A stretch of DNA of 7,643 nt from Nitrospirota bacterium (GTDB lineage Bacteria; Nitrospirota; Nitrospiria; Nitrospirales; UBA8639). The stretch is taken from NCBI GenBank assembly GCA_020348185.1, contig CP070743.1, forward strand, positions 1,172,390-1,180,032, read 5' to 3'. The notes beneath the pieces were generated by a model that was not told the origin of the DNA, did not search any database, and saw only the letters and a list, made by a program, of their open reading frames with translations. The position numbers and the translations under genes were made by a program. This document shows positions 1 to 5,702 of the stretch, piece after piece (position 1 is the first letter of the stretch; the number at the start of each line of letters is the position of its first letter).

Positions 1-248
1 GGGGGGTGCACACTGACTCTACGACGTTTGGTGGGGCCTTCAAACTTCACGACGCCTGTCACTTTGGCAAACAGGGTATAATCCTTGCCAAGACCAACGT
101 TCATTCCGGGATGAAATTTGGTCCCTCGTTGTCGAACGATAATGCTGCCGGAGTTGACCGATTGACCTGAAAAAGCCTTGACCCCTAAATATTGGGGATT
201 ACTGTCGCGTCCATTTCGGGAGGATCCTCCTCCTTTTTTATGTGCCAT
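1..248 (-). CDS. rpmA: 50S ribosomal protein L27 (partial, 3' end cut by window edge)
   Basis: Component of the large ribosomal subunit; the N-terminus of L27 reaches towards the peptidyl-transferase centre (family knowledge). The minus strand reads from an ATG at 248-246 with 82 complete codons before the left edge. The protein opens with MAHKKGGGSSRNGRDS, the typical glycine-rich basic L27 start, and contains the core RQRGTKFHPGMNVGLGKDYT (about residues 39-58) and a basic C-terminal end around KRRRVSVHP. L27 is usually about 85 residues, so only a few are missing. There is no N-terminal extension of the kind cleaved in Firmicutes. A GGAGAAA ribosome binding site precedes the ATG. It lies 25 bases downstream of rplU, the universal L21-L27 arrangement, and is surely cotranscribed with it. 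Confidence 0.97.
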   Translation of the reverse strand, partial: MAHKKGGGSSRNGRDSNPQYLGVKAFSGQSVNSGSIIVRQRGTKFHPGMNVGLGKDYTLFAKVTGVVKFEGPTKRRRVSVHP

Positions 249-273
249 GAGTTTTCTCCGTTACGAATTCGAC

Positions 274-591
274 TTATGATGGAGAGACAATTTCTGAAAT
301 ACGGATTTGCGTAAACCCCTGACGGTGGCCTTTGGTCCGTCGATAATTCTTTCGACGTTTTTTCTTGAACACTCGAATCGACCGTGTTCGCCCCTGTCGA
401 AGAATTTCGGCTTTGACAAGAGCCTCAGGGATGGTGGGATATCCGAGAATTGGGGTACTATCGTTTTGAATGAGCCGAACATTGGGAAGCTCAACCACGC
501 TTCCCACTTCTCCAGAGAGGGATTCCACCTGGAGAATTCCTCCGGGTTCGGCCCGGTACTGCTTGCCACCTGTTTCAATAATTGCATACAT
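274..591 (-). CDS. rplU: 50S ribosomal protein L21
   Basis: Structural protein of the large ribosomal subunit that binds 23S rRNA. The 105-residue product matches the usual L21 length of about 103. It starts MYAIIETGGKQYRAEPG, the diagnostic L21 N-terminus, and has the basic stretch VFKKKRRKNYRRTKGHRQG (about 74-92) followed by a hydrophobic C-terminal strand. The ATG at 591-589 is preceded by a GGGAGA ribosome binding site (about 599-604). It is the first gene of an rplU-rpmA operon. A TTGACA promoter lies just upstream at 616-645, which would give a very short leader of roughly 20 bases. Confidence 0.97.
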   Translation of the reverse strand: MYAIIETGGKQYRAEPGGILQVESLSGEVGSVVELPNVRLIQNDSTPILGYPTIPEALVKAEILRQGRTRSIRVFKKKRRKNYRRTKGHRQGFTQIRISEIVSPS

Positions 592-615
592 AGACGTTCT
601 CCCTTACAGGTATCG

Positions 616-645
616 CTTGTACCATGGGAATTGAAAACCTGTCAA
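616..645 (-). promoter_or_regulatory. sigma70-type promoter for rplU-rpmA
   Basis: On the minus strand a perfect -35 TTGACA (645-640) is followed after 18 bases by TACAAG (621-616), a 4-of-6 match to the -10 consensus. Transcription would start just upstream of the ribosome binding site of rplU. The spacing and location fit; the -10 is imperfect. A second weaker pair (TTGTCC, 17 bases, TATATC) lies further upstream at about 704-732. Confidence 0.6.
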
Positions 646-681
646 GAATATGGCTCGCGGACCCGTAAACCCATACTGTCG

Positions 682-710
682 TTGACAGGCTATCTATCCA
701 CTGATATATA
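682..710 (+). promoter_or_regulatory. sigma70-type promoter directed towards ilvE
   Basis: On the plus strand a perfect -35 TTGACA (682-687) is followed by a 17-base spacer and TATATA (705-710), a strong match to the sigma70 consensus. Transcription would start near 717, about 290 bases before the ilvE ATG, so the leader would include the whole 9-bp repeat region. The -35 box also forms the right half of CTGTC-gtt-GACAG (676-688), a possible small operator. Whether this is the main ilvE promoter is an inference; no equally good plus-strand promoter was seen closer to the gene. Confidence 0.6.
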
Positions 711-796
711 GCTAAGAGAATAGTAGGACAAATTAGGCTGTGTTTAAGCCCTTTTAAGCTCCCGATTTTTGGTTGAGGGAGTCGGCCCTGAATAAG

Positions 797-859
797 GTCG
801 AAGGGGTTAAAGAGGTCGAAAAGGTCCAAAAAGTTAAAAAAGTCGAAGGGGTCAGGAAG
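797..859 (+). repeat. 9-bp tandem repeat, seven units, consensus near GTCGAARRG
   Basis: Seven consecutive 9-base units with no spacing error: GTCGAAGGG (797), GTTAAAGAG (806), GTCGAAAAG (815), GTCCAAAAA (824), GTTAAAAAA (833), GTCGAAGGG (842), GTCAGGAAG (851). The units are degenerate but the period is exact. The same unit recurs in reverse complement at 891-1003 and again on the other side of ilvE. Confidence 0.9.
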
Positions 860-890
860 ATAATGCATGTTTTGAAAAGTCAGTGAGTTT

Positions 891-1003
891 GACCTTTTAA
901 ACCTTTTTGACTTCTTAGACTCTTAGCCCTTTCTTTCTGTTAGACGTTTAGACCCTTTCCACCTCTTGGACCTCTGAACTATAGACATTAAACCTTGGAC
1001 CTC
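891..1003 (-). repeat. 9-bp repeat block in inverted orientation, consensus near GACCTYTTR
   Basis: Units such as GACCTTTTA (891), AACCTTTTT (900), GACTTCTTA (909), GACTCTTAG (918), GACCCTTTC (951), CACCTCTTG (960) and GACCTCTGA (969), ending in shorter 7-base units near 984-1003. Read on the minus strand these are the same repeat as at 797-859 in a shifted phase. The block is less regular than its partner and abuts the ilvE start. The two blocks could base-pair as imperfect arms, for example 815-835 with 891-911 (16 of 21 positions). Confidence 0.8.
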
Positions 1004-1008
1004 CCCTT

Positions 1009-1926
1009 ATGTTGAACTCGAGCCAAAAAATCTGGATGGATGGTCGTTTTGTCGATTGGGACGAAGCCTCTGTCCATGTCCTCACCCATTCCCTGCATTA
1101 TGGGCTGGCGGCGTTTGAGGGGATTCGTTGTTACCAGGGCCAGATGGGATCGGCCATATTTCGCTTAAAAGAACATGTTGACCGGTTCTTTGACTCTGCC
1201 CATATCACCATGATGAGGATCCCCTACAGCAAAAAAGAGGTCAGCGATGCCATTATTGAGACCGTCAAGGTGAATCAGCTTGAATCCTGCTACATTCGAC
1301 CCATCGCCTACATCGGCTATGGTGAAATGGGGTTGTATCCTGGAGACAATCCAATCCGTCTCGCCATTGCAGCCTGGCACTGGGGAACCTATCTTGGGGA
1401 AGAGGCCTTGGCGAATGGTATTCGAGCCAAGGTTTCTTCGTTTACCCGACACCATGTGAATGTGTCGATGACTCGTGCGAAGGTCTCCGGGTATTATGTA
1501 AATTCGATCCTCGCTAAATGGGAGGCCAAAAAATCGGGGTATGAAGAATCAATTCTCCTTGACCCGGATGGATATGTTGCCGAAGGGACAGGGGAAAATG
1601 TATTTATCGTGCGAAACGGAATCTTGAAAACCACTCCCCTCACGTCAATATTAGATGGAATTACCCGAAGTTCGGTCATGCACCTTGCCAGGGAAAAAAA
1701 GATTCCGGTTTTGGAAGAGCGGTTCACCCGTGATGATATGTACATAGCCGATGAGATTTTCTTGACCGGGACCGCGGCAGAAATTACTCCCGTACGGGAA
1801 CTTGACGATCGGCAAATTGGGGATGGGAAGCCAGGACCCATCACGAAGACCCTTCAAAAAACGTTCTTTCGAACCGTCAAGGGTGAAGAACCCTCCTATG
1901 CCAACTGGCTGACCCCGATTGGGTAG
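1009..1926 (+). CDS. ilvE: branched-chain amino acid aminotransferase
   Basis: PLP-dependent fold-type IV transaminase that interconverts leucine, isoleucine and valine with their 2-oxo acids using glutamate/2-oxoglutarate; cytoplasmic, last step of branched-chain amino acid synthesis. The 305 residues match the usual 300-310. Visible landmarks: the N-terminal WMDGRFVDWDEASVHVLTH, HYGLAAFEGIRCY (30-42), the phosphate-binding Arg59 in EHVDRF, the likely Schiff-base Lys158 in TRAKVSGYY, and Glu192 in AEGTGENVF, which would contact the pyridine nitrogen. FLTGTAAEITPV (251-262) is also typical. The start at 1009 was kept although no Shine-Dalgarno is visible (the preceding bases belong to the repeat); Met10 has none either. 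It is a single plus-strand gene between minus-strand operons, flanked on both sides by the 9-bp repeat. Confidence 0.95.
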   Translation: MLNSSQKIWMDGRFVDWDEASVHVLTHSLHYGLAAFEGIRCYQGQMGSAIFRLKEHVDRFFDSAHITMMRIPYSKKEVSDAIIETVKVNQLESCYIRPIAYIGYGEMGLYPGDNPIRLAIAAWHWGTYLGEEALANGIRAKVSSFTRHHVNVSMTRAKVSGYYVNSILAKWEAKKSGYEESILLDPDGYVAEGTGENVFIVRNGILKTTPLTSILDGITRSSVMHLAREKKIPVLEERFTRDDMYIADEIFLTGTAAEITPVRELDDRQIGDGKPGPITKTLQKTFFRTVKGEEPSYANWLTPIG

Positions 1927-1950
1927 TTAGCCGCCCTCTCTCCTTTCTGA

Positions 1951-1992
1951 GTCGAAAAGTCGAATAGTAAAAAAGTCGAAAGGGCCAAACAC
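1951..1992 (+). repeat. second copy of the GTCGAAAAG-type repeat downstream of ilvE
   Basis: Units GTCGAAAA (1951), GTCGAATA (1959), GTAAAAAA (1967), GTCGAAAGG (1975) and GCCAAACAC (1984), with 8- or 9-base steps. This is the same unit and orientation as 797-859, starting about 25 bases after the ilvE stop codon. Confidence 0.75.
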
Positions 1993-2035
1993 TCTTGGAT
2001 ACGGCGAGGAGGTCTTCTCTTACGACCCCTTCAAC
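1969..2035 (-). terminator. possible Rho-independent terminator of the gap-pgk-tpiA-secG operon
   Basis: Read on the minus strand, GTTGAAGGGGTC (2035-2024) can pair with GGCCCTTTCGAC (1986-1975) over 12 positions, nine Watson-Crick and three G-U, and the 3' arm is followed directly by six T (1974-1969). It lies 33 bases past the secG stop. The loop of 37 bases is longer than usual, which lowers confidence. On the plus strand the three wobble pairs become A-C mismatches, so it would work mainly in the secG direction. Confidence 0.5.
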
Positions 2036-2064
2036 CCATTTGACTCTTAGGCCTTTGTGACTGG
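2024..2064 (-). repeat. inverted partner block of the repeat next to the secG stop
   Basis: Units GACCCCTTC (2024), AACCCATTT (2033), GACTCTTAG (2042), GCCTTTGT (2051) and a partial GACTGG (2059). The GACTCTTAG unit is identical to the one at 918-926, and the following bases also agree (15 of 18 over 918-935 against 2042-2059). Layout mirrors the pair upstream of ilvE: a plus-orientation block followed by an inverted block. Confidence 0.75.
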
Positions 2065-2067
2065 CAA

Positions 2068-2466
2068 TTAGGGGTTTGCTGGTGCTGGTTCCGCTTCGGG
2101 TTGAGCTTCTTCGGCAGGTGCGGCTTGTTCCGCGGGTTGAGTCTCTTCAGGTTTGGAGGAGGTCCCGGTCGAAGACTCTGTCGTCGAAGATTCTTGGTGG
2201 GCAGGTGTATGAAGGTCAATGACGGCTGATGAGGTCGTTTCTTTTTTGGAGAGAAGGGCCAACGATAGTGAGCTTAACATGAAGATAACGGCAGCCCCTA
2301 CGGTGATTTTGCTGAGAAAAGTTCCTGGCCCTCGACTTCCAAACACTGTCTGGCTTGACCCTCCAAACGCCGCACCAATTTCCGCTCCTTTTCCGGCCTG
2401 AAGGAGAATGGCTGCTATCATCAAGAAGCAGACGATAAGGTGGATGACAACGGTCAGGGTGTACAT
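2068..2466 (-). CDS. secG: preprotein translocase subunit SecG
   Basis: Small inner-membrane subunit of the SecYEG channel that assists SecA-driven protein export. The 132-residue product has two membrane segments (about 3-23 and 52-72) joined by the family signature LLQAGKGAEIGAAFGGSSQT (21-40) and VFGSRGPGTFL. After the second segment comes KKE and a tail of about 57 residues, first Ser/Thr-rich and then Pro/Ala/Glu-rich and acidic, longer than in E. coli SecG (110 residues in total). No clear Shine-Dalgarno precedes the ATG at 2466-2464. It is the last gene of the cluster, 42 bases after tpiA; tpiA-secG adjacency is common in bacteria. The stop codon borders the 9-bp repeat. Confidence 0.95.
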   Translation of the reverse strand: MYTLTVVIHLIVCFLMIAAILLQAGKGAEIGAAFGGSSQTVFGSRGPGTFLSKITVGAAVIFMLSSLSLALLSKKETTSSAVIDLHTPAHQESSTTESSTGTSSKPEETQPAEQAAPAEEAQPEAEPAPANP

Positions 2467-2508
2467 AAAGGTTTTATTCTACTAAAGAGGAAAATCGTCC
2501 TTTGAATG

Positions 2509-3261
2509 TCATGGTGCCAAAGAAGCTATTCTAGCAAAGGATTCCGGATTGAGACAAGCTTTTCCTACAAGAGCCCCATTAATTTGAGAAGATTGGAAAA
2601 ACTCGCCGGCATTTTCCGCCGTCACACTTCCTCCATATAAGATCCGAAGTCCGTCTTGGGCGATCCCCCATTTCCCAGCAATGGTTGAACGGATATGGGT
2701 ATGAACCTCGGCTGCTTGGTCGGGAGTGGCAGCTCGACCGGTACCAATGGCCCAAACCGGTTCGTAGGCAATCGTGATGGTCTTCATCTGTTCTGAACTG
2801 ACCTCCCGTAACCCTTCAATAATCTGATTAGATATGACCGATTCAGTTCGACCGGCTTCTCGTTCTTCTAAACGTTCTCCTACGCAAAAAATTGGCTGAA
2901 GGCCATGGCCAAGGGCGGCCTGAATCTTCTGATTGATCAACTCATTGGTTTCCTTAAAATGCTGGCGCCGTTCGGAATGTCCAATAATGACATACGTACA
3001 CCCAAGGTCTTGTAACATAGGGGCAGAGATTTCACCGGTAAAAGCTCCTTCGTCTTTCCCGAAAAGGTTCTGAGCGGCTAGTTGAATTGGGGTAGATTGC
3101 AAGGCGTGGTGTACGGCTGGCAAAGCGATAAATGGGGGTGCCATGACAACTTCGATGCCCTGTTGGGGTTGGAATATTGTCAGAAAATCTCGCACAAACG
3201 ACTTGGCTTCAGAAATCGTTTTGTGCATCTTCCAATTGCCGGCAATGAGTCTTGGTCGCAC
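2509..3261 (-). CDS. tpiA: triose-phosphate isomerase
   Basis: Interconverts dihydroxyacetone phosphate and glyceraldehyde 3-phosphate; cytoplasmic TIM-barrel enzyme of glycolysis and gluconeogenesis, normally a dimer. The 250 residues match the family. Catalytic residues are all present: Asn9 and Lys11 in GNWKMHKT, His95 in IIGHSERR, and Glu167 in AYEPVWAIGTG, which runs into the mobile loop 6. The C-terminal phosphate-binding YGGSV lies at 209-213. The start is a GTG at 3261-3259, supported by GAGG at 3270-3267 five bases upstream and by the alignment of the N-terminal strand. The gap to pgk upstream is 57 bases, consistent with one transcript. Confidence 0.97.
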   Translation of the reverse strand: MRPRLIAGNWKMHKTISEAKSFVRDFLTIFQPQQGIEVVMAPPFIALPAVHHALQSTPIQLAAQNLFGKDEGAFTGEISAPMLQDLGCTYVIIGHSERRQHFKETNELINQKIQAALGHGLQPIFCVGERLEEREAGRTESVISNQIIEGLREVSSEQMKTITIAYEPVWAIGTGRAATPDQAAEVHTHIRSTIAGKWGIAQDGLRILYGGSVTAENAGEFFQSSQINGALVGKACLNPESFARIASLAP

Positions 3262-3318
3262 ACGAACCTCAGGACGAAAAGCAAAGCATTAAGAATTCAT
3301 AGAAGGGTGACAAGGGGG

Positions 3319-4515
3319 TTAAAGACGATTGGGTAACGCGGCGAGGCCAGGCATGTGTTTACCTTCAAGAAGTTGTAGCGCAGCTCCTCCACCGGTGGAA
3401 ATGAAGGACATACTTTCCGACTCTCCGGCCCGATGAACCGCGAGAGCCGTATCCCCTCCGCCAATAATGGTCTTGGCATAGGCATTAGCGACGGCGTGGG
3501 CTAAGGCAAAGGTTCCTCGAGAAAAGGCATCCCTTTCAAATACTCCCATAGGTCCATTCCAAAGAATAGTTTTCGCATTCTCCACTGCCTCGCTAAAGAG
3601 TTTCACGGAAGCGGGACCGATGTCCATCCCAAACCATCCTTCTGGAATTTCCTGAATGGGAACAATTTTTGTCTCAGCATCGGGGTCAAGAGTTGCCGCG
3701 ACGACGCAGTCCACGGGCAAATAGAATTTTACCCCACGATTGATGGCATGTTCCTGGATGCCTTTGGCGAAGTCCAACATGTCGTCTTCAACAAGGGAGT
3801 TTCCGATTTCCAGTCCCATGGCCTTAATAAAGGTATAGGCCATGCCTCCACCGATGATGACTTTATCGACTCGCTTCCCAAGGTTTTCGATGACTCCGAT
3901 TTTTCCGGACACCTTGGCTCCTCCAAGAATGGCAACAAAAGGACGCGTAGGATTCTCGACAGCGCCCTCAAGGGACTCGACTTCGCGTTTCATCAAGTAA
4001 CCGGCGGCGGCGACCTTCACGAATTTGGGAATCCCGATGGTGGAGGCATGAGAACGATGGGCGGTGCCGAAGGCTTCATTAACATACACATCGCCTAATG
4101 TAGCGAGTTGTGAGGCGAACCTCTCGTCATTGGCTTCTTCACCGGAATGAAACCGAAGGTTTTCCAAGAGGAGCACGTCTCCGGGCTTCATTTTGCTCAC
4201 AAGGGATTGAACTTCAGGTCCAATACAGTCGTGAGCGAAGAGGACGGGTTTGCCCATGAGGCGCTGCAGTCGTTTTGCGACAGGGGCCAAACTTAACGCG
4301 GGACTATTTTTCCCTTTTGGGCGCCCGAGGTGGGAGCAAAGAACGACGCTCCCCCCTTCGTCAATCACGTGATTGATTGTGGGTAGAGCCGCCCTGATGC
4401 GGGAGTCATCCGTGATTTGAGATGCGTCATCGAGCGGGACATTGAAATCGACCCGGATAATGACGCGCTTGTTGCGCAGGTCAAGTTGGTCAATCGTCTG
4501 TTTGGTTATGGTCAT
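3319..4515 (-). CDS. pgk: phosphoglycerate kinase
   Basis: Transfers phosphate between 1,3-bisphosphoglycerate and ADP to give 3-phosphoglycerate and ATP (reversible); monomeric cytoplasmic two-domain enzyme. From the ATG at 4515-4513 the protein has 398 residues, a normal length. Landmarks in order: RVDFNVP (21-27), SHLGRP (61-66), ENLRF (118-122), FGTAHRSHAS (149-158), GGAKVSGKI (198-206), NGPMGVFE (320-327), IGGGDTA (351-357) and STGGGA (373-378), covering both the 3-phosphoglycerate and the nucleotide sites. VNEAFGTAH has Glu where Asp is more usual (NDAFG), a conservative change. The frame stays open upstream to a TTG at 4548, but AGGAAAGGGG just before 4515 favours the ATG. It sits between gap and tpiA. 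Confidence 0.97.
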   Translation of the reverse strand: MTITKQTIDQLDLRNKRVIIRVDFNVPLDDASQITDDSRIRAALPTINHVIDEGGSVVLCSHLGRPKGKNSPALSLAPVAKRLQRLMGKPVLFAHDCIGPEVQSLVSKMKPGDVLLLENLRFHSGEEANDERFASQLATLGDVYVNEAFGTAHRSHASTIGIPKFVKVAAAGYLMKREVESLEGAVENPTRPFVAILGGAKVSGKIGVIENLGKRVDKVIIGGGMAYTFIKAMGLEIGNSLVEDDMLDFAKGIQEHAINRGVKFYLPVDCVVAATLDPDAETKIVPIQEIPEGWFGMDIGPASVKLFSEAVENAKTILWNGPMGVFERDAFSRGTFALAHAVANAYAKTIIGGGDTALAVHRAGESESMSFISTGGGAALQLLEGKHMPGLAALPNRL

Positions 4516-4516
4516 G

Positions 4517-4536
4517 AGGTCCCCTTTCCTCGACCT
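4517..4536 (-). promoter_or_regulatory. pgk ribosome binding site within a small hairpin
   Basis: The Shine-Dalgarno stretch GAGGAAAGGG occupies a 10-base loop (4531-4522) closed by the perfect 5-bp arms AGGTC (4536-4532) and GACCT (4521-4517), immediately before the ATG. It decides the pgk start over the upstream TTG. An unpaired loop would leave the site accessible; any regulatory role is speculative. Confidence 0.5.
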
Positions 4537-4586
4537 ACCCAATAGCAAGGGACACAGAAGGGCTTTTTATGAAAATTTTAAGTCGA

Positions 4587-5591
4587 TTACGCCTGGCTCG
4601 ACAAATACTTCACCAGATCACGGAGTCGACAAGAATATCCCCACTCATTGTCGTACCAGGCGAAGACTTTGACGAATCGACGGTCCATGACGGAAGTCAA
4701 AGGAGCGTCCACGGTCGCCGAATAAGGGCTTCCATTCAGGTCTGTTGAAACAACGGGGGCTTCAGAATAATCAAGGTAACCCTTCAGGCGCTCACCAGCG
4801 GCCTTTTTGAAGGCTGTGTTGACGGCATTCACGTCGCAATCGTTCCCGACTTCCACGGCAAGGTCAATCAAGGAGACATTTGGCGTGGGAACACGAATCG
4901 CGATGCCATCCATTTTACCCTTCAGTTCCGGAATAACTAAATGAAGAGCCTTAGCGGCCCCTGTCGAGGTGGGGATCATCGAAAGGCTGGCAGCCCGCGC
5001 CCGACGTAAATCTTTATGGGGAAGATCAAGAAGATGTTGGTCATTCGTATAGGAATGGATCGTCGTCATGAATCCATGATGAATTCCGAAATTTTCCAGC
5101 AGGACTTTCGTTACGGGAGCAAGACAATTGGTTGTACAAGAGGCATTGGAAATGATGGAGTGTGATTGAGGATCGTATTGGGATTCGTTAACCCCCAGCA
5201 CGAGCGTAATATCCGCATCTTTCGCTGGAGCAGAAATGATCACACGTTGAGCGCCTGCAGAAAGATGCTGACTGGCCCCCTGACGATCGGTAAATCTCCC
5301 GGTGGCTTCAATGACGATATCGATTTGGTGCTGTTTCCAGGGTAATTCCTTGGGATCTTTCTGCGCCAGGATATCAATAGATTGGTTATTGACCACCAGT
5401 CGATCAGGATGAGCCTCCACTTGCCCCTTGAACTTCCCATGGATCGAGTCATAGGTCAGAAGATGGGCGAGTGTTTTCGAGTCAGTCAGGTCATTCACCG
5501 CAACAATCTGGATGTCAGGATCATCCATGCAAACGCGTAAGAAATTCCGACCTATGCGGCCAAAGCCGTTAATGGCGACACGTACTGGCAT
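4587..5591 (-). CDS. gap: glyceraldehyde-3-phosphate dehydrogenase, type I
   Basis: Oxidative phosphorylation of glyceraldehyde 3-phosphate to 1,3-bisphosphoglycerate with NAD(P), or the reverse in gluconeogenesis; cytoplasmic homotetramer. The 334 residues match the family. It shows the Rossmann motif NGFGRIGR (8-15), catalytic Cys152 in SNASCTTNCLAP, His179 in TTIHSYTNDQ, STGAAKA (209-215) and WYDNEWGYS (312-320). Asp34 in VNDLTD and the Leu-Pro pair (190-191) in DLPHKD are features of NAD-preferring enzymes, so NAD is the likely cofactor (inference). The start is an ATG at 5591-5589 with an AGAAGG about 12 bases upstream, a rather wide spacing. It is the first gene of the gap-pgk-tpiA-secG cluster, 71 bases ahead of pgk, behind a strong promoter. 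Confidence 0.97.
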   Translation of the reverse strand: MPVRVAINGFGRIGRNFLRVCMDDPDIQIVAVNDLTDSKTLAHLLTYDSIHGKFKGQVEAHPDRLVVNNQSIDILAQKDPKELPWKQHQIDIVIEATGRFTDRQGASQHLSAGAQRVIISAPAKDADITLVLGVNESQYDPQSHSIISNASCTTNCLAPVTKVLLENFGIHHGFMTTIHSYTNDQHLLDLPHKDLRRARAASLSMIPTSTGAAKALHLVIPELKGKMDGIAIRVPTPNVSLIDLAVEVGNDCDVNAVNTAFKKAAGERLKGYLDYSEAPVVSTDLNGSPYSATVDAPLTSVMDRRFVKVFAWYDNEWGYSCRLRDLVKYLSSQA

Positions 5592-5657
5592 GATAATGAA
5601 GTACCTTCTGGGGGTTTGATTGTATGTCAGAAATTATTCAAGACGAAAAGTGTTTCG

Positions 5658-5686
5658 ATGTTACTGGGGGGTGGGTTTTATGTCAA
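5658..5686 (-). promoter_or_regulatory. sigma70-type promoter of the gap-pgk-tpiA-secG cluster
   Basis: Minus strand: perfect TTGACA (5686-5681), a 17-base spacer that includes a C-rich run, then TAACAT (5663-5658), 4 of 6 to TATAAT. It lies in the 111-base gap between trpS and gap and would give a leader of about 60 bases. It shows that the cluster can be transcribed separately from trpS. Confidence 0.7.
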
Positions 5687-5702
5687 GCCTGACTAAAAAT
5701 CG

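Larger units (their letters stand above)
592..1008. other. 417-base intergenic region between divergent rplU and ilvE
   Basis: No credible gene lies here. Working from the rplU side it contains a minus-strand promoter (616-645), a plus-strand promoter (682-710), a stretch with two TTTAAGC copies near 743-760, and then the 9-bp repeat in plus orientation (797-859) and inverted orientation (891-1003), which runs almost to the ilvE ATG. The only open frame of any length, on the minus strand, is a three-residue (D/N)xF repeat generated by the 9-bp DNA period and continues across the rplU promoter and start, so it is not coding. Confidence 0.8.

Noticed and set aside
307..711. Plus-strand open frame of 134 codons
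   Set aside because: Antisense to rplU and its promoter; the opposite strand encodes a clear L21.
575..868. Minus-strand open frame of 97 codons with DLF/DPF repeats
   Set aside because: The triplet amino acid repeat is only the 9-bp DNA repeat translated; the frame runs across the rplU promoter and start codon and has no recognisable domain.
1927..2067. CRISPR-like array between ilvE and secG
   Set aside because: Units are 8-9 bases, contiguous and inverted in two blocks, with no unique spacers.
2031..2219. Minus-strand 62-codon frame, Pro/Lys-rich
   Set aside because: Out-of-frame shadow of the low-complexity SecG tail.
3319..4548. Longer pgk beginning at TTG 4548
   Set aside because: The 11 extra residues have no family match and no ribosome binding site; a strong one precedes the ATG at 4515.
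5682..5693. GTCA/TGAC hairpin after trpS as a terminator
   Set aside because: Four-base arms, no adjacent T run, and it overlaps the -35 box of the gap promoter.
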